From Salinivirgaceae bacterium (lineage in GTDB: Bacteria > Bacteroidota > Bacteroidia > Bacteroidales > SZUA-534): a stretch of DNA of 64,000 nt. The DNA is taken from contig JAFXQB010000012.1 in the NCBI GenBank assembly GCA_017527435.1, forward strand, positions 100,609 to 164,608, given 5' to 3'. The translations under genes were made by a program, and so were the position numbers. Shown here piece after piece: positions 1-8,993 of the stretch (the first letter of the stretch is position 1; each line of letters begins with the position of its first letter). The notes beneath the pieces are model-generated. The model had not been told where the DNA came from and made no database searches. It saw only the letters and a program-made list of their open reading frames with translations.

Positions 1-1241
1 CCGATTTCTTCTCGGAGAACGGCCAGAATTGGGGCTTTCCCACCTACAATTGGGAGCGGATGGCGCAGGACGGTTACGCTTGGTGGCGGCGGCGTTTGGC
101 AAAGATGAACAGTTATTTCGACGCCTACCGAATCGACCACATTCTCGGTTTTTTCCGCATTTGGGAAATCCCAACGTCGGCTGTACACGGCATTTTGGGG
201 CATTTCAACCCGTCGTTGCCGCTGACGGAGGCTGAACTGTTTGAGCGTGGCATTGTAATCGATTATGCCGATGCCTGCATTCCCGCAACCGATGCCGAAA
301 CAATCGATAAACTATTTGGAAATCAGGCAGAAAAGGTAAAGAAAACATATCTCGACCGTCAACCGAACGGCCTTTTCAGACTGAAACCTGAATACGCCAC
401 CCAACGGCTGATTTACAACAAGATAGTCGGTGCGAGCGACCCCGATTCACTTTCGAAGCCGAAACGCCAACTGCTCAACGGTCTGCTCACTGTGGCCGCC
501 GATGTGCTGCTGCTCAAAGACGAGGCCACAGGCGGCTACCACCCGCGTATCGACTTGCAGAAAACGTCGTCGTACGCGCGGCTGCCGAAGCCTACCCAAC
601 AGTTGTTAGACGCTGTTTATGAGGATTATTTCTACCACCGTCACGATGCGTTTTGGCGCCGTGAGGCCGAAGTGAAACTGTCGGCGCTGCTCAAAGCGAG
701 CGATATGCTGGTCTGCGGCGAGGATTTGGGAATGATTCCGAACTGCGTGAAGCCCGTGATGGATGAGTTGGGCATATTGAGCCTTGAAATACAGCGGATG
801 CCGAAAACTTTTACCGAATTTGTTGATTTGCAGACAATTCCGTATACGTCGGTTTGCGCAACGTCAACCCACGACATTTCAACCATTCGTGGCTGGTGGG
901 AGGAGAATGCCGAATCGACGCAGCGCTACTTCAGCAACTGGCTGAAACAGAAAGGCAAAGCGCCTGCGGCGGCCAGTGTCGATATTTGTAAAATGATAAT
1001 CGACAGCCATTTGCAATCGCCTGCAATGTGCGTGATGATTCCCATTCAGGATTACTTCGCGCTGAACCCTGATTTCCGTGTGAAAAATCCAGAACAAGAG
1101 CGAATTAACGTGCCCGCCAATCCGCGCAACTATTGGAAATACCGTATGCACGTGCCGATTGAAACATTGCTGAAGGCGCGAAAGTTCAATGGTGGTATCA
1201 GCGATATGCTCAAAGCGTCGGGTAGGAGATTAAATGATTGA
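1..1241 (+). CDS. malQ: 4-alpha-glucanotransferase (GH77), C-terminal part
   Basis: C-terminal part of a GH77 amylomaltase, which transfers alpha-1,4-glucan segments between maltodextrins in the cytoplasm during starch or glycogen use. The frame is already open at base 3, before the first in-frame ATG at 60, so the gene starts upstream of the window; about 412 codons are visible. Family signatures occur in order: NWGFPTYNW, RIDHILGFFR (nucleophile Asp), VCGEDLGMIP (acid/base Glu) and STHD (third carboxylate). All catalytic residues are present. Bacteroidetes MalQ is normally near 900 residues with N-terminal glucan-binding modules, which would lie outside the window. The next gene starts 29 bases after the stop on the same strand. 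Confidence 0.95.
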   Translation, partial: DFFSENGQNWGFPTYNWERMAQDGYAWWRRRLAKMNSYFDAYRIDHILGFFRIWEIPTSAVHGILGHFNPSLPLTEAELFERGIVIDYADACIPATDAETIDKLFGNQAEKVKKTYLDRQPNGLFRLKPEYATQRLIYNKIVGASDPDSLSKPKRQLLNGLLTVAADVLLLKDEATGGYHPRIDLQKTSSYARLPKPTQQLLDAVYEDYFYHRHDAFWRREAEVKLSALLKASDMLVCGEDLGMIPNCVKPVMDELGILSLEIQRMPKTFTEFVDLQTIPYTSVCATSTHDISTIRGWWEENAESTQRYFSNWLKQKGKAPAAASVDICKMIIDSHLQSPAMCVMIPIQDYFALNPDFRVKNPEQERINVPANPRNYWKYRMHVPIETLLKARKFNGGISDMLKASGRRLND

Positions 1242-1270
1242 GTGACATAAAAATACGATAATTCAGTAGG

Positions 1271-2251
1271 ATGGCGACGAAATTTAAAATATATGTAATT
1301 AGGCCAGTGCGCGATACCATTGTATATGGGTTGCTTTGGTCGGTCATTACGCTCAGCAAGTTCATGCCGCGCAAGTTATTGCTGGCTTGGCATGGGTTCG
1401 CCGCTCGCCAACTATACTTACTTATGACAAAGACTCGACGGGTAATTGAGCGCAATCTGGAATTTGTTTTCGGACCTGAAAAGCAGGATGGCGAATACAA
1501 ACGATTTGGCCAGCAGGTTTATGCTTCGTTGGCTAAAACGTTCACCGATTACGCCATATTAAGCAAGAAGAAGACTCGTGAGCAATTTTCTAAATATTTC
1601 AAAATCAATGGCGAAGAACATTTGCAAAAAGCATATAACGAAGGCCGTGGCGTCATTTGCCTTGTGCCGCATACACATGGCTGGGAGTTTTCGGCTATTT
1701 TGCCGCCCATTTTGGGATATAAGACAACAGGCGTGAGCAGCCCAATCAAAAACAAGGCTCTCGACCACATGATGGTGAATTTGCGCGAGTCGCGCGGGAT
1801 GCGCGATGTGGAGCGGATTCGTTGTTACGATACTTTGGTTGACACGCTGAAAAGCGGCGAATGCCTGATAATGATGATTGACCACGACAGCAAAAGCATA
1901 AAAGGTGAGTTTTTGCAATTTCTTGGTCACCAGGCATATACGCCGATTGGTTGTGCAAGGTTGGTTATTGACACTGGTGCGGCTGTGGTGCCGATGTATA
2001 CTGTTCGCGACAATGAAACAAACACTTACACTTTTGAAATCCTGCCCGAAGTGCCGTTTGTCACTAAATCCGACACAACAGATTCAATTAGGTACAATAC
2101 GCAGATTTACAACCATATAATAGAGTCGATTATTCGAAAATATCCACAACAGTGGGTTTGGATGCAGGAGAGGTGGAAGACTACGCCAGAAATCTTAAAA
2201 CAGTATTTGGAAGCAAAAGCTGCCAAACGGCAAGTTGCGGAAAAATCTTGA
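1271..2251 (+). CDS. LpxL/HtrB-type lysophospholipid (lipid A) acyltransferase
   Basis: 326 residues. Family members add a secondary acyl chain to lipid A at the inner face of the cytoplasmic membrane. The sequence shows an N-terminal hydrophobic stretch (about 17-40), the catalytic HX4E motif as HTHGWE at 134-139, and the downstream acceptor-binding blocks typical of the family (for example MMIDHDSKSIKGEF and the C-terminal QWVWMQERWKT). The gene follows malQ by 29 bases and precedes xseB by 32 bases, so co-transcription is possible, although the functions are unrelated. Bacteroidetes LpxL proteins are commonly placed like this among housekeeping genes. The exact acylation site cannot be read from sequence. 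Confidence 0.9.
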   Translation: MATKFKIYVIRPVRDTIVYGLLWSVITLSKFMPRKLLLAWHGFAARQLYLLMTKTRRVIERNLEFVFGPEKQDGEYKRFGQQVYASLAKTFTDYAILSKKKTREQFSKYFKINGEEHLQKAYNEGRGVICLVPHTHGWEFSAILPPILGYKTTGVSSPIKNKALDHMMVNLRESRGMRDVERIRCYDTLVDTLKSGECLIMMIDHDSKSIKGEFLQFLGHQAYTPIGCARLVIDTGAAVVPMYTVRDNETNTYTFEILPEVPFVTKSDTTDSIRYNTQIYNHIIESIIRKYPQQWVWMQERWKTTPEILKQYLEAKAAKRQVAEKS

Positions 2252-2283
2252 AAGATTTGATTATTAATTATATACAGTAAGTT

Positions 2284-2487
2284 ATGGCAACAAAATTCTC
2301 TTACGAAAAAACTATCGAGGAAATAGAATCGATTGTTGACGACATTGAAAACAACCGTTTGGACATTGACCAACTTGCCGACGCCGTTGTCCGAGTGTCG
2401 GATTTGCTGAAAAAATGCAAGCAGAAACTGTCTGATACAAAGGCTGTTGTCGATAATATGAGTAATGATGTCAATCAAGCTAAATAA
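2284..2487 (+). CDS. xseB: Exodeoxyribonuclease VII small subunit
   Basis: 67 residues, the usual length for XseB. It binds several copies per large subunit (XseA) in exonuclease VII, which degrades single-stranded DNA. The sequence starts FSYEKTIEEIESIVDDIE and continues as a two-helix coiled hairpin ending with KKCKQKLSDTKAVVDN, the standard pattern of the family. No xseA is seen in the window, so it must lie elsewhere or has been separated from xseB. The next small gene starts 3 bases after this stop, which suggests translational coupling. Confidence 0.93.
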   Translation: MATKFSYEKTIEEIESIVDDIENNRLDIDQLADAVVRVSDLLKKCKQKLSDTKAVVDNMSNDVNQAK

Positions 2488-2490
2488 TCT

Positions 2491-2682
2491 ATGGCAACAC
2501 AAGAATCACGCATAGCACATATTTGCGACGATTGCGCAAATGGAGAGTGGGATATGAAGTTCCCTAATCTTGATGTATGGGGAAAACCGACGCTGTTGCG
2601 CTGTCCTTATCAGCAATACGCAATTATTCGAGGCACAAAAGCGTGTGAGCATTTTGCTCATAAGGAGCAGCAGAAGCAGTGA
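2491..2682 (+). CDS. Small cysteine-containing protein of unknown function
   Basis: 63 residues, starting 3 bases after xseB stops. It contains four cysteines as CDDC near the N-terminus (residues 12-15), CPY near 38 and ACEHF near 52, a spacing that could form a small zinc knuckle. No signal peptide or membrane segment is present, so it should be cytoplasmic. I do not recognise a named family. The coupling to xseB could hint at a nucleic-acid role, but this is only inference. Its stop and the stop of the convergent sugar kinase are separated by one base, leaving no room for a terminator between them. Confidence 0.7.
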   Translation: MATQESRIAHICDDCANGEWDMKFPNLDVWGKPTLLRCPYQQYAIIRGTKACEHFAHKEQQKQ

Positions 2683-2683
2683 G

Positions 2684-3499
2684 TTACTGATCTTGCAATT
2701 TGCAGAGACTGTCGAAAGCGTCTTTCAGAATAATTATTTCTACGCCTTTATACTGCTTGCGCAGAATGTCGGCAAACTGCCACGCCACGCCGCCGACAAA
2801 ACCAACGGTCAAATTGCTGATATTCAATGGCGCAATGTGCTTTTGGTGAAAAAGTTCAAAAGCGCCGGCAACAAGTTCGGTTATTTCTGGTTCAGAGATA
2901 TTCTCGCTTGTAAATTGCACAAATTTAGCAAGATAAGCATTGACGGGCTGGGCCGAATAAACGTTTTTGATAAGTTCGACCTTTGTTGTTTGGGCAAAAT
3001 CGAAAAATCTATTGCACAAATCCGTTGATAATTCGTTTCGCAATGCTTTGACAATCAGTGTTTTGCCAATATAAGAACCGCTGCCTTCATCGCCAAGCAG
3101 ATAGCCCAACGATGGCGCCTGACGCTCAATTACTTTACCATTATAATATCCGGCGGCAGCGCCAGTGCCCAGAATGGCGGCAATGCCTTGCTGGTTGCCA
3201 AACAGAGCGATAGCCGCGCCTTCCAAATCTGAACAAACCTTTATTTCGGCATACGTGAATACCCTTTTTAAAGTGCTGCGCACTAATTCCTGATTTTGCT
3301 GATTTCCGCAACCTGCGCCAAAATACAACACCGAATCAGGTTCGTTTTTGGCGACTTCGGCAACCGCTTGTGCAATGCCAAGCAAACCGTCGGGGTGTCC
3401 GCAGTTCGGGTTGAAGCCGATAGTCTCAACTGTTCGTATCTGATTGTCAATCAGACCCCATTTGCATTTTGTGCCACCGGCTTCAACGATGATTTTCAT
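2684..3499 (-). CDS. N-acetylglucosamine kinase-like protein (BadF/BadG ASKHA family)
   Basis: 271 residues from ATG at 3499; an upstream in-frame ATG at 3529 exists but the family begins with the phosphate-1 loop, here IIVEAGGTKCKWGL at the very N-terminus. Other ASKHA landmarks are the YFGAGCGN turn, CSDLEGAAIALFG (phosphate-2 region with ILGTGAAAG following) and YLLGDEGSGSYIGK, which is characteristic of the N-acetylglucosamine kinase/BadF group. The expected reaction is ATP-dependent phosphorylation of an amino sugar, probably from cell-wall recycling or host glycans. It is cytoplasmic. The substrate is inferred from family only. Confidence 0.85.
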   Translation of the reverse strand: MKIIVEAGGTKCKWGLIDNQIRTVETIGFNPNCGHPDGLLGIAQAVAEVAKNEPDSVLYFGAGCGNQQNQELVRSTLKRVFTYAEIKVCSDLEGAAIALFGNQQGIAAILGTGAAAGYYNGKVIERQAPSLGYLLGDEGSGSYIGKTLIVKALRNELSTDLCNRFFDFAQTTKVELIKNVYSAQPVNAYLAKFVQFTSENISEPEITELVAGAFELFHQKHIAPLNISNLTVGFVGGVAWQFADILRKQYKGVEIIILKDAFDSLCKLQDQ

Positions 3500-3524
3500 A
3501 ACTATTAGATTTCGACCGCAAATT

Positions 3525-3575
3525 ATCAAAAACAGCCGAATTCCACTACTTTGTGAAAAACGGCTGTTTGAATTA
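3525..3575 (-). terminator. Putative terminator of the 3601-4392 gene
   Basis: Inverted arms AAACAGCCG (3530-3538) and CGGCTGTTT (3561-3569) match perfectly over 9 bases. On the minus strand the second arm is followed by TTTTTG, consistent with Rho-independent termination after the exported protein gene. The loop is 22 bases, longer than usual, so this is a moderate call. Confidence 0.5.
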
Positions 3576-3600
3576 TCAAATGCTGATTTTATTCGTTGTA

Positions 3601-4392
3601 TTAATTTGCATTTGCTCGAATTTGCGATAACTCGCTATGGCTAACAACAAACTCTAATTTTGTGCCGGTTTTGCTTCCAAAATAACGGTAGCCCACGTTT
3701 TTCCCGTCATCTATCACTGTTTGGAAAAATTGTCCTGCCGATGGATCTTTTATTACATTTATAAGGCCACCAACAGTATTGGCTCTAATTGCATCTATGT
3801 TTACATCACTCATATTTATTTGATTCTCATCAATATCATAAATATAAACCACGTTATCGCCTTCAATATCCATATCTTTTAATGTTGTTACAACATCCAC
3901 CTTCATTGGCAGTTGAACTTTAGTATTTTTAACCATATCAAGAAGTCTCTCATGTGGTGTGGATTGTGGTGCAGTCGATAATGATTTGATTTGTTCTGGA
4001 GACAATTCAACACTAAATTTTTTACCAGTTTGATCGCCAATAACTACGTATTTTAATCCGACATTTTCTTCTGCCATTATTTTAAGGAGTTGTTGAGAAT
4101 TTTTGTCTGCGGACATCGAACTGGCAACTGATTGAGCAAAAAACTCTTTGTTTTGTTCCATAGCAGAAATATTGGCGATTTGCTCGTTCAGCTTGAGTGT
4201 ACATATTACATAGTTATTTTCGAGTTCAACAGTTTCCACGCTACCTCCCAAACCCATATCGATGGGGCATTCGGAATTTGCCATTTTAACGGACATTTGT
4301 AATTTGCCTTGGTTGCACGATTTGCCAATAACCATAAAAACAGCCGCTACAGTGACTGTTACTAATGTTGTAATAAGTTTTTTGTTCTTCAT
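3601..4392 (-). CDS. Hypothetical exported or membrane-anchored protein
   Basis: 263 residues. A charged MKNKK start followed by a hydrophobic segment (about 6-23) and then GKSC gives either a signal anchor or a poor lipobox; the residues before Cys are not ideal for lipoprotein processing. The remainder is soluble and acidic, with two similar-looking parts that each end in a GKK/GTK-F-V-V/E-L strand (VVIGDQTGKKFSVEL near 117 and GSKTGTKLEFVV near 241), suggesting an internal duplication. I do not recognise the family. Divergent from the acyl-CoA synthetase, with about 150 bases between them. Confidence 0.7.
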   Translation of the reverse strand: MKNKKLITTLVTVTVAAVFMVIGKSCNQGKLQMSVKMANSECPIDMGLGGSVETVELENNYVICTLKLNEQIANISAMEQNKEFFAQSVASSMSADKNSQQLLKIMAEENVGLKYVVIGDQTGKKFSVELSPEQIKSLSTAPQSTPHERLLDMVKNTKVQLPMKVDVVTTLKDMDIEGDNVVYIYDIDENQINMSDVNIDAIRANTVGGLINVIKDPSAGQFFQTVIDDGKNVGYRYFGSKTGTKLEFVVSHSELSQIRANAN

Positions 4393-4544
4393 TTTGTTTG
4401 AGTTTTATATGTGAGACAAATATATGACTATTTCTTTTCTTAATAAGAGCGAAGCCGTAACGGATTTTTTTTGTTAAAAAAAGTTTCCAAATGCGTTTTG
4501 GTACGCTTTTTGCGACTCTTGGCCCAAACGATAAAAAAAACAGT

Positions 4545-6170
4545 ATGTTAACATTCGTCGAATTCATCGAGAGAGCAATCAAAAGAAATTGGGACCTTCC
4601 GGCATTGAGCAATTATCGCGAAGCACCAATGAGTTACGGTCAAGTTGGCAAGATGATTAAAAAGATTCATCGTGCGCTTGCCGAGTGCGGAATAGAAGAA
4701 GAAGAGAAAGTTGTTCAAGTTGGCCGCAACAATGTCAATTGGGCTGTAACTTTCCTTGCCACAACATCTTACGGTACGGTTTCGGTTCCTATTCTGCAAG
4801 ATTTCTCAATTCCCGACCTCGAAAACACTATCAACCACTCTGATGCGGTGCTGGTGTTTGTTTCCGACTACATTTTCGAGAAAATGGACGTTGCCAAATT
4901 CCCGAACGTGCGTGGTTTCATCTCGCTCGATGATTACAGAGTGCTTTACTCGACCGACGAAAAAGTTAATCAGGCTTTTGCAAATTATAATAACGATATT
5001 GATGTCAGCCGCGAGAATTTTGCTTTGAAGCACATTGATCATGATCGTCTGGCTGCAATTAGCTATACATCAGGCACTTCGGGCCACTCAAAAGGCGTTA
5101 TGCTGACTCACGGCAATTATGCCACAAACGTTGAGTTTGGCACAGAGGTGATTCCGCTCAAATCGGGCGACCGTATGGTTTCACTTCTGCCGCTGGCTCA
5201 CGCCTACGGAATGGCATTCGAGTTCCTGACCGAGTTCTCGCTTGGCTGCCACATCACATTCTTGGGCAAAATTCCTTCGCCGCAGGTGCTTCTTCAGGCT
5301 TTCGGCGAAATCAAACCGGGTTTGGTTGTTGTTGTTCCGCTTATCATTGAAAAGATTTACAAGGCAAAAATAAAACCGGCCATCAGCAGTGGTCTGCCTA
5401 AATTCCTGTTAAGCGTGCCGGGCTTGCGCCGCATTGTTTACAGCAAGGTTCGCAAAGAGCTTGAGGAAGCATTTGGTGGCAACTTCTACGAGGTGATTAT
5501 TGGCGGTGCCGCTCTAAACAAAGAGGTTGAGAGCTTCCTGAACCGCATCGGTTTCCGCTACACTGTTGGCTACGGAATGACCGAGTGCGCACCAATCATC
5601 ACTTACGCTCCGTGGGACACCGCCCGCAAGTTCAGCTGCGGTTACCCGATTCGTCGCTGCCAAGTGCGTATCGATAGCCCTGACCCGGCAAACATTGAGG
5701 GTGAGGTACTTGTCAAAGGAACTCAGGTGATGAAAGGATATTATAAGAATCCGGAGGCTACGGCTGCTACCTTCGACAGCGAAGGCTGGCTTAAGACGGG
5801 CGACACCGGCACCATCACTGCCGACGGCTATCTGACATTGAAGGGCCGCAGCAAGAATATGATTTTGGGTGCTTCTGGACAAAATATCTATCCTGAAGAG
5901 ATTGAGGCTCAAATCAATAACTTGCCGTATGTGGCAGAGTCACTTGTTGTTGAGCGCGGTGGCAAACTGCACGCTCTCATCGTTCCCGACAAGGAGAAAG
6001 CCGAAAAAGACGGTCTCGACAGAGAGAAGATTCTGATTGAGTTTGAGAAGAATCAGAAAGAACTTAACAAATTGATGCCAAACTATATGGCAATTTCGAA
6101 AATTGAATTGCAGGAGGAAGAGTTCATAAAGACACCGAAGAAGAGCATCAAACGTTATCTGTATAATTGA
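4545..6170 (+). CDS. Long-chain acyl-CoA synthetase (AMP-forming)
   Basis: 541 residues from ATG at 4545; the longer frame from 4491 adds 18 residues unlike the family. It activates fatty acids to acyl-CoA through an acyl-adenylate. ANL superfamily motifs are in order: YTSGTSGHSKGVMLTHGN (P-loop-like A3), GYGMTECAPI (A5), KTGD (A7), GRSKNMILGASGQNIYPEEIE (A8 hinge) and a C-terminal PKKSIKRYLY with the catalytic Lys. Length fits the bacterial FadD-like group. No membrane segment is evident. A hairpin followed by T residues ends the unit at 6207-6237. Confidence 0.93.
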   Translation: MLTFVEFIERAIKRNWDLPALSNYREAPMSYGQVGKMIKKIHRALAECGIEEEEKVVQVGRNNVNWAVTFLATTSYGTVSVPILQDFSIPDLENTINHSDAVLVFVSDYIFEKMDVAKFPNVRGFISLDDYRVLYSTDEKVNQAFANYNNDIDVSRENFALKHIDHDRLAAISYTSGTSGHSKGVMLTHGNYATNVEFGTEVIPLKSGDRMVSLLPLAHAYGMAFEFLTEFSLGCHITFLGKIPSPQVLLQAFGEIKPGLVVVVPLIIEKIYKAKIKPAISSGLPKFLLSVPGLRRIVYSKVRKELEEAFGGNFYEVIIGGAALNKEVESFLNRIGFRYTVGYGMTECAPIITYAPWDTARKFSCGYPIRRCQVRIDSPDPANIEGEVLVKGTQVMKGYYKNPEATAATFDSEGWLKTGDTGTITADGYLTLKGRSKNMILGASGQNIYPEEIEAQINNLPYVAESLVVERGGKLHALIVPDKEKAEKDGLDREKILIEFEKNQKELNKLMPNYMAISKIELQEEEFIKTPKKSIKRYLYN

Positions 6171-6204
6171 TAGTTTGTTAAATTTTGTTTTCATAGGTAG
6201 GGTG

Positions 6205-6237
6205 AGGGGTGTGCCGCGAGGTACACCCTTTATTTTT
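6205..6237 (+). terminator. Rho-independent terminator after acyl-CoA synthetase
   Basis: Arms GGGTGT (6207-6212) and ACACCC (6223-6228) pair and are followed by TTTATTTTT. Placed 35 bases after the acyl-CoA synthetase stop. It overlaps the promoter zone of the next gene. Confidence 0.7.
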
Positions 6238-6286
6238 GCGCTTTGCTAAACTGAATTGCTTATATTTGCCTAAATCGAAATTGAAA

Positions 6287-7243
6287 ATGCGGAAGTTCTT
6301 ATTTGCAGTCATTGGACTGGTTTTGCTGCAGCAGACGGTTGTGGCACAGCGTATTACGCGCGAACAATATATCAACAAGTATAGCAAGATAGCCGTTCAG
6401 GAGATGAACCGCGTGGGCATTCCGGCAAGCATCACGCTGGCACAAGGCATTCTGGAATCGGGCGACGGCAATAGCTCGCTGGCGCGAAAAGCCAACAACC
6501 ACTTCGGCATCAAGTGCCACAAGGATTGGAAAGGCGAGTCGATGTACCACGATGATGACCGCCCCAATGAGTGTTTCCGATCGTATAAGGATGCAAGTCA
6601 GTCGTTTATCGACCACTCGGAGTTTCTTTGCACACATCAGCGTTACGCGTTTCTGTTCAAATACGGCACCACCGACTATAAAAGCTGGGCAAAAGGCTTG
6701 AAACAAGCAGGTTACGCCACAAGCAAAACCTACGCCGACCGTCTGATACAGATTATCGAGCAGAACAACCTGCACCGCTTCGACAAGAGCGTGCAGCCGG
6801 CCACAACGCCCGAAAAGCAGACGGAGATTGCCGTCAAAACCAACAACTTCATCGAGGTTGATGTGAACGATATGGAGATTTCGCCGTTCGGCAACATCAA
6901 AACCAACAACCGCACCGATTATGTTGAGGCTCTGCCTGGCGACAATATTGAGAAAGTAGCCGCCCGTTACGAGCTGGAGCCGTGGCAGTTACGAATGTTC
7001 AACGAACTCGATGCCAAGGCGAAGCTTAAAGTAGGGCAGCGCCTGTATATCAGCCGCAAACAATCGAAAGCCGAGAAAAAATACAAGACTCACACCGTGA
7101 AGAAAGGCGAGACAATGCACGACATTGCCCAGCAGTATGCCATCCGCCTGAAGGCGCTCTACAAACTCAATTTGATGGAGGAAGGCACGCAACCTAACGA
7201 AGGCGACACAATTCAGTTGCGGAGGAAGGCAAAGAAGAAATAA
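6287..7243 (+). CDS. Secreted LysM-containing glucosaminidase (peptidoglycan hydrolase)
   Basis: 318 residues from ATG at 6287, which begins a clear signal peptide (MRKFLFAVIGLVLLQQTVVAQ); the upstream in-frame ATG at 6209 would spoil it. Residues about 25-165 form a GH73-like endo-beta-N-acetylglucosaminidase domain, with AQGILESGDGNSSLA carrying the catalytic Glu and NNHFGIKCHKDWKG. Two LysM peptidoglycan-binding repeats follow (about 208-255 and 270-315, the second starting HTVKKGETMHDIAQ). It should act in the periplasm on the glycan backbone during wall remodelling. A TATATTTG box at 6261-6268 is a likely -7 element. This architecture is common in Bacteroidetes. Confidence 0.92.
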   Translation: MRKFLFAVIGLVLLQQTVVAQRITREQYINKYSKIAVQEMNRVGIPASITLAQGILESGDGNSSLARKANNHFGIKCHKDWKGESMYHDDDRPNECFRSYKDASQSFIDHSEFLCTHQRYAFLFKYGTTDYKSWAKGLKQAGYATSKTYADRLIQIIEQNNLHRFDKSVQPATTPEKQTEIAVKTNNFIEVDVNDMEISPFGNIKTNNRTDYVEALPGDNIEKVAARYELEPWQLRMFNELDAKAKLKVGQRLYISRKQSKAEKKYKTHTVKKGETMHDIAQQYAIRLKALYKLNLMEEGTQPNEGDTIQLRRKAKKK

Positions 7244-7268
7244 GGTTTTGTTGTAAAATAGAAGAATT

Positions 7269-7718
7269 ATGAAAGCTATGAACTTGCTTTGTGTGGTCTT
7301 GTTTGTCGGTTTGCTCTCGTGTGAAAAGCATGAAGGAAATTCTTCGACACCAGAGTCTGCCATTGAGATAGCGGGAGATTGGGAAATAGTTAGCATTTCT
7401 GGTGGAATTACAGGCCGAGCAATTGTTTCGAGTTATTTTAAATACCTAAGCATCAAACTGAACGGCGAGTTTTGCTTTTCAAATGATACTGCCATACTTG
7501 CAATTGGCACTATTAAAACCGAAATCGATTCGCGTAACGATATATGGTATTATTTCAATGTGGATAGCACAAAATATTTGCCTATAGTGCCATTGCCAAC
7601 AAATTTTCCTAAAACGATCTTACAAATTGATTCTGAAAATTTGGTTTTGGCCGATCCTTGCTGCGATTTGTACTCATATATATTCGTTAAAAAGGAGTGC
7701 TTGGATGTAAATAAATAG
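7269..7718 (+). CDS. Small lipoprotein, lipocalin-like
   Basis: 149 residues. MKAMNLLCVVLFVGLLSC is a lipoprotein signal with lipobox LLSC, so Cys18 would be lipidated. The mature part begins with an acidic linker, then AGDWEIVSISGG, a pattern common at the start of lipocalin-like domains of Bacteroidetes lipoproteins, and continues as predicted beta strands. It starts 25 bases after the glucosaminidase and could be in the same transcript. No specific ligand or role can be assigned. Confidence 0.75.
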   Translation: MKAMNLLCVVLFVGLLSCEKHEGNSSTPESAIEIAGDWEIVSISGGITGRAIVSSYFKYLSIKLNGEFCFSNDTAILAIGTIKTEIDSRNDIWYYFNVDSTKYLPIVPLPTNFPKTILQIDSENLVLADPCCDLYSYIFVKKECLDVNK

Positions 7719-7768
7719 TTTGGCGAGGCAACTTTTAGGTCGTTTCGCTTTTTTCAGAAATTTCAATT

Positions 7769-7850
7769 GCGTCTTTTGTGTTTTTAGTGTGTTCCGTGGT
7801 AAAAACCGTTATTGCAGTGTAATCAGTGTCGTCTGTGCGAAATAAATCAG
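7769..7850. repeat. Dispersed intergenic repeat (GTGTTTTTAGTGTG / GTCGTCTGTGCG type)
   Basis: The gap between the lipoprotein and fmt contains CTTTTGTGTTTTTAGTGTG and then CAGTGTCGTCTGTGCGAAA. The second block is the reverse complement type of the motif seen at 19877-19916 (CGCAGATGACACAGATT). No ORF or terminator is recognised here. Confidence 0.5.
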
Positions 7851-7855
7851 AGTCC

Positions 7856-8833
7856 CTAAACAAACCGCAACTCGCAGCCTTCCGTCTTGAATCCCCGCAG
7901 GAAATCCGCCACAGGCATACGTTTTTTGCCAGCCAGTTGGACATCGCTGAGTGCGATTGTGCCGCCGCTGACGTACACTTTCAAATACGATTTGCTATCG
8001 GTGCCAACCTTGCCAAACGGTTGGTTGTGAGAGCATTGCTCGAACCGCCCGCTGAAGATTTTCATTGGCAGCGGTTCTTCGTTGTCTTTCTGCAGATTGC
8101 TGAAGGCGGCAGGATAGGGGCTTAGCCCGCGTATTTGGTTGATAATGGTGGCAGGTTCGGCGTTCCAGTCGATGCGGCAATCGTCTTTGAAGATTTTCGG
8201 TGCGCTTTTTAGAATGCCGTCGGCGGGCATCAGTTCGCTTTGCGGCGTGCCTTTGGTGTTGCCTGCGCAGATGGCTTCCACAGTCCGAATCAGCAGTTGT
8301 GCGCCAACCACCATCAGGCGGTCGTGGATGGTGCCCACGTTGTCGTCGGGGCCGATGCTTATTTTCTCGTATTGCAGAATGTCGCCAGTGTCAATCTCGT
8401 GCTTCAGCAGGAAAGTGGTAACGCCCGTTTCGGTCTCACCGTTCATAATGGCGCGGTTTATGGGCGCCGCGCCGCGATAGTTGGGCAGCAGCGATGCGTG
8501 TACGTTGATTGAGCCCAGCGGCGGCATCGACCACACACTTTCGGGCAGCATTCGGAACGCTACAATCACTTGCAAATCAGCCTTCCAGCCACGCAGAGCC
8601 GACTGAAAACCTTCATCTTTCAGTTTTTCGGGTTGCAGAATGGGCAGACCTTGGCTCACGGCAAACTGCTTCACGGCGCTCTCGCTCATTTTCTGTCCGC
8701 GGCCAGCGGGCTTGTCGGGCGTTGTTACCACGCCAACAACATTATATCCGTTGTCAATCAGTGCTTTCAGGCTCTCAACCGCAAATTCGGGCGTGCCCAT
8801 AAAAACTATTCTCAGCGACTCTTTTGTATACAT
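7856..8833 (-). CDS. fmt: Methionyl-tRNA formyltransferase
   Basis: 325 residues. It formylates the amino group of initiator methionyl-tRNA using 10-formyltetrahydrofolate. Visible signatures: IVFMGTPEFAVESLKAL at the N-terminus, the TPDKPAGRG loop, and the active-site block SLLPNYRGAAPINRAIMNGE with the essential Asn and His-type neighbourhood (NVHASLLP), then GVTTFLLKHEIDTGDIL. The C-terminal domain (about 210-325) is the OB-like tRNA-binding module. Cytoplasmic housekeeping enzyme. The region just upstream (8842-8917) is occupied by dispersed repeats. Confidence 0.95.
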   Translation of the reverse strand: MYTKESLRIVFMGTPEFAVESLKALIDNGYNVVGVVTTPDKPAGRGQKMSESAVKQFAVSQGLPILQPEKLKDEGFQSALRGWKADLQVIVAFRMLPESVWSMPPLGSINVHASLLPNYRGAAPINRAIMNGETETGVTTFLLKHEIDTGDILQYEKISIGPDDNVGTIHDRLMVVGAQLLIRTVEAICAGNTKGTPQSELMPADGILKSAPKIFKDDCRIDWNAEPATIINQIRGLSPYPAAFSNLQKDNEEPLPMKIFSGRFEQCSHNQPFGKVGTDSKSYLKVYVSGGTIALSDVQLAGKKRMPVADFLRGFKTEGCELRFV

Positions 8834-8841
8834 GTTTTTCT

Positions 8842-8917
8842 GTTTAATCGGTGAATTGGTGAATCGGTGAATTGTTGTTTGGGACTACGGACATCAGACT
8901 TCAGACAACAGACGACT
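8842..8917. repeat. Dispersed repeats: ATTCACCGATT family and TGTTGTCCGTAGTC family
   Basis: Bases 8842-8875 hold three close copies of AATCGGTGAATT-like words; 8882-8917 hold GGACTACGGACATCAGACTT and further CAGAC-type words. The same two families recur at 12803-12835, 20036-20078, 23052-23158, 32788-32820 and 57631-57704, in both orientations. No coding potential. Confidence 0.75.
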
Positions 8918-8944
8918 TTTAAATCCCAATCCCAACATTATCCC

Positions 8945-8975
8945 ACAAAAAAGGCCGCACGCGGCAGCCTTTTAT
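8945..8975 (-). terminator. Terminator after the GH16-like gene
   Basis: On the minus strand AAGGCTGCCGC, a short GT loop and GCGGCC form a GC-rich hairpin followed by TTTTTTG. It lies 19 bases past the stop of the GH16-like gene. Confidence 0.75.
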
Positions 8976-8993
8976 TGTTGTATTTTGTTGATT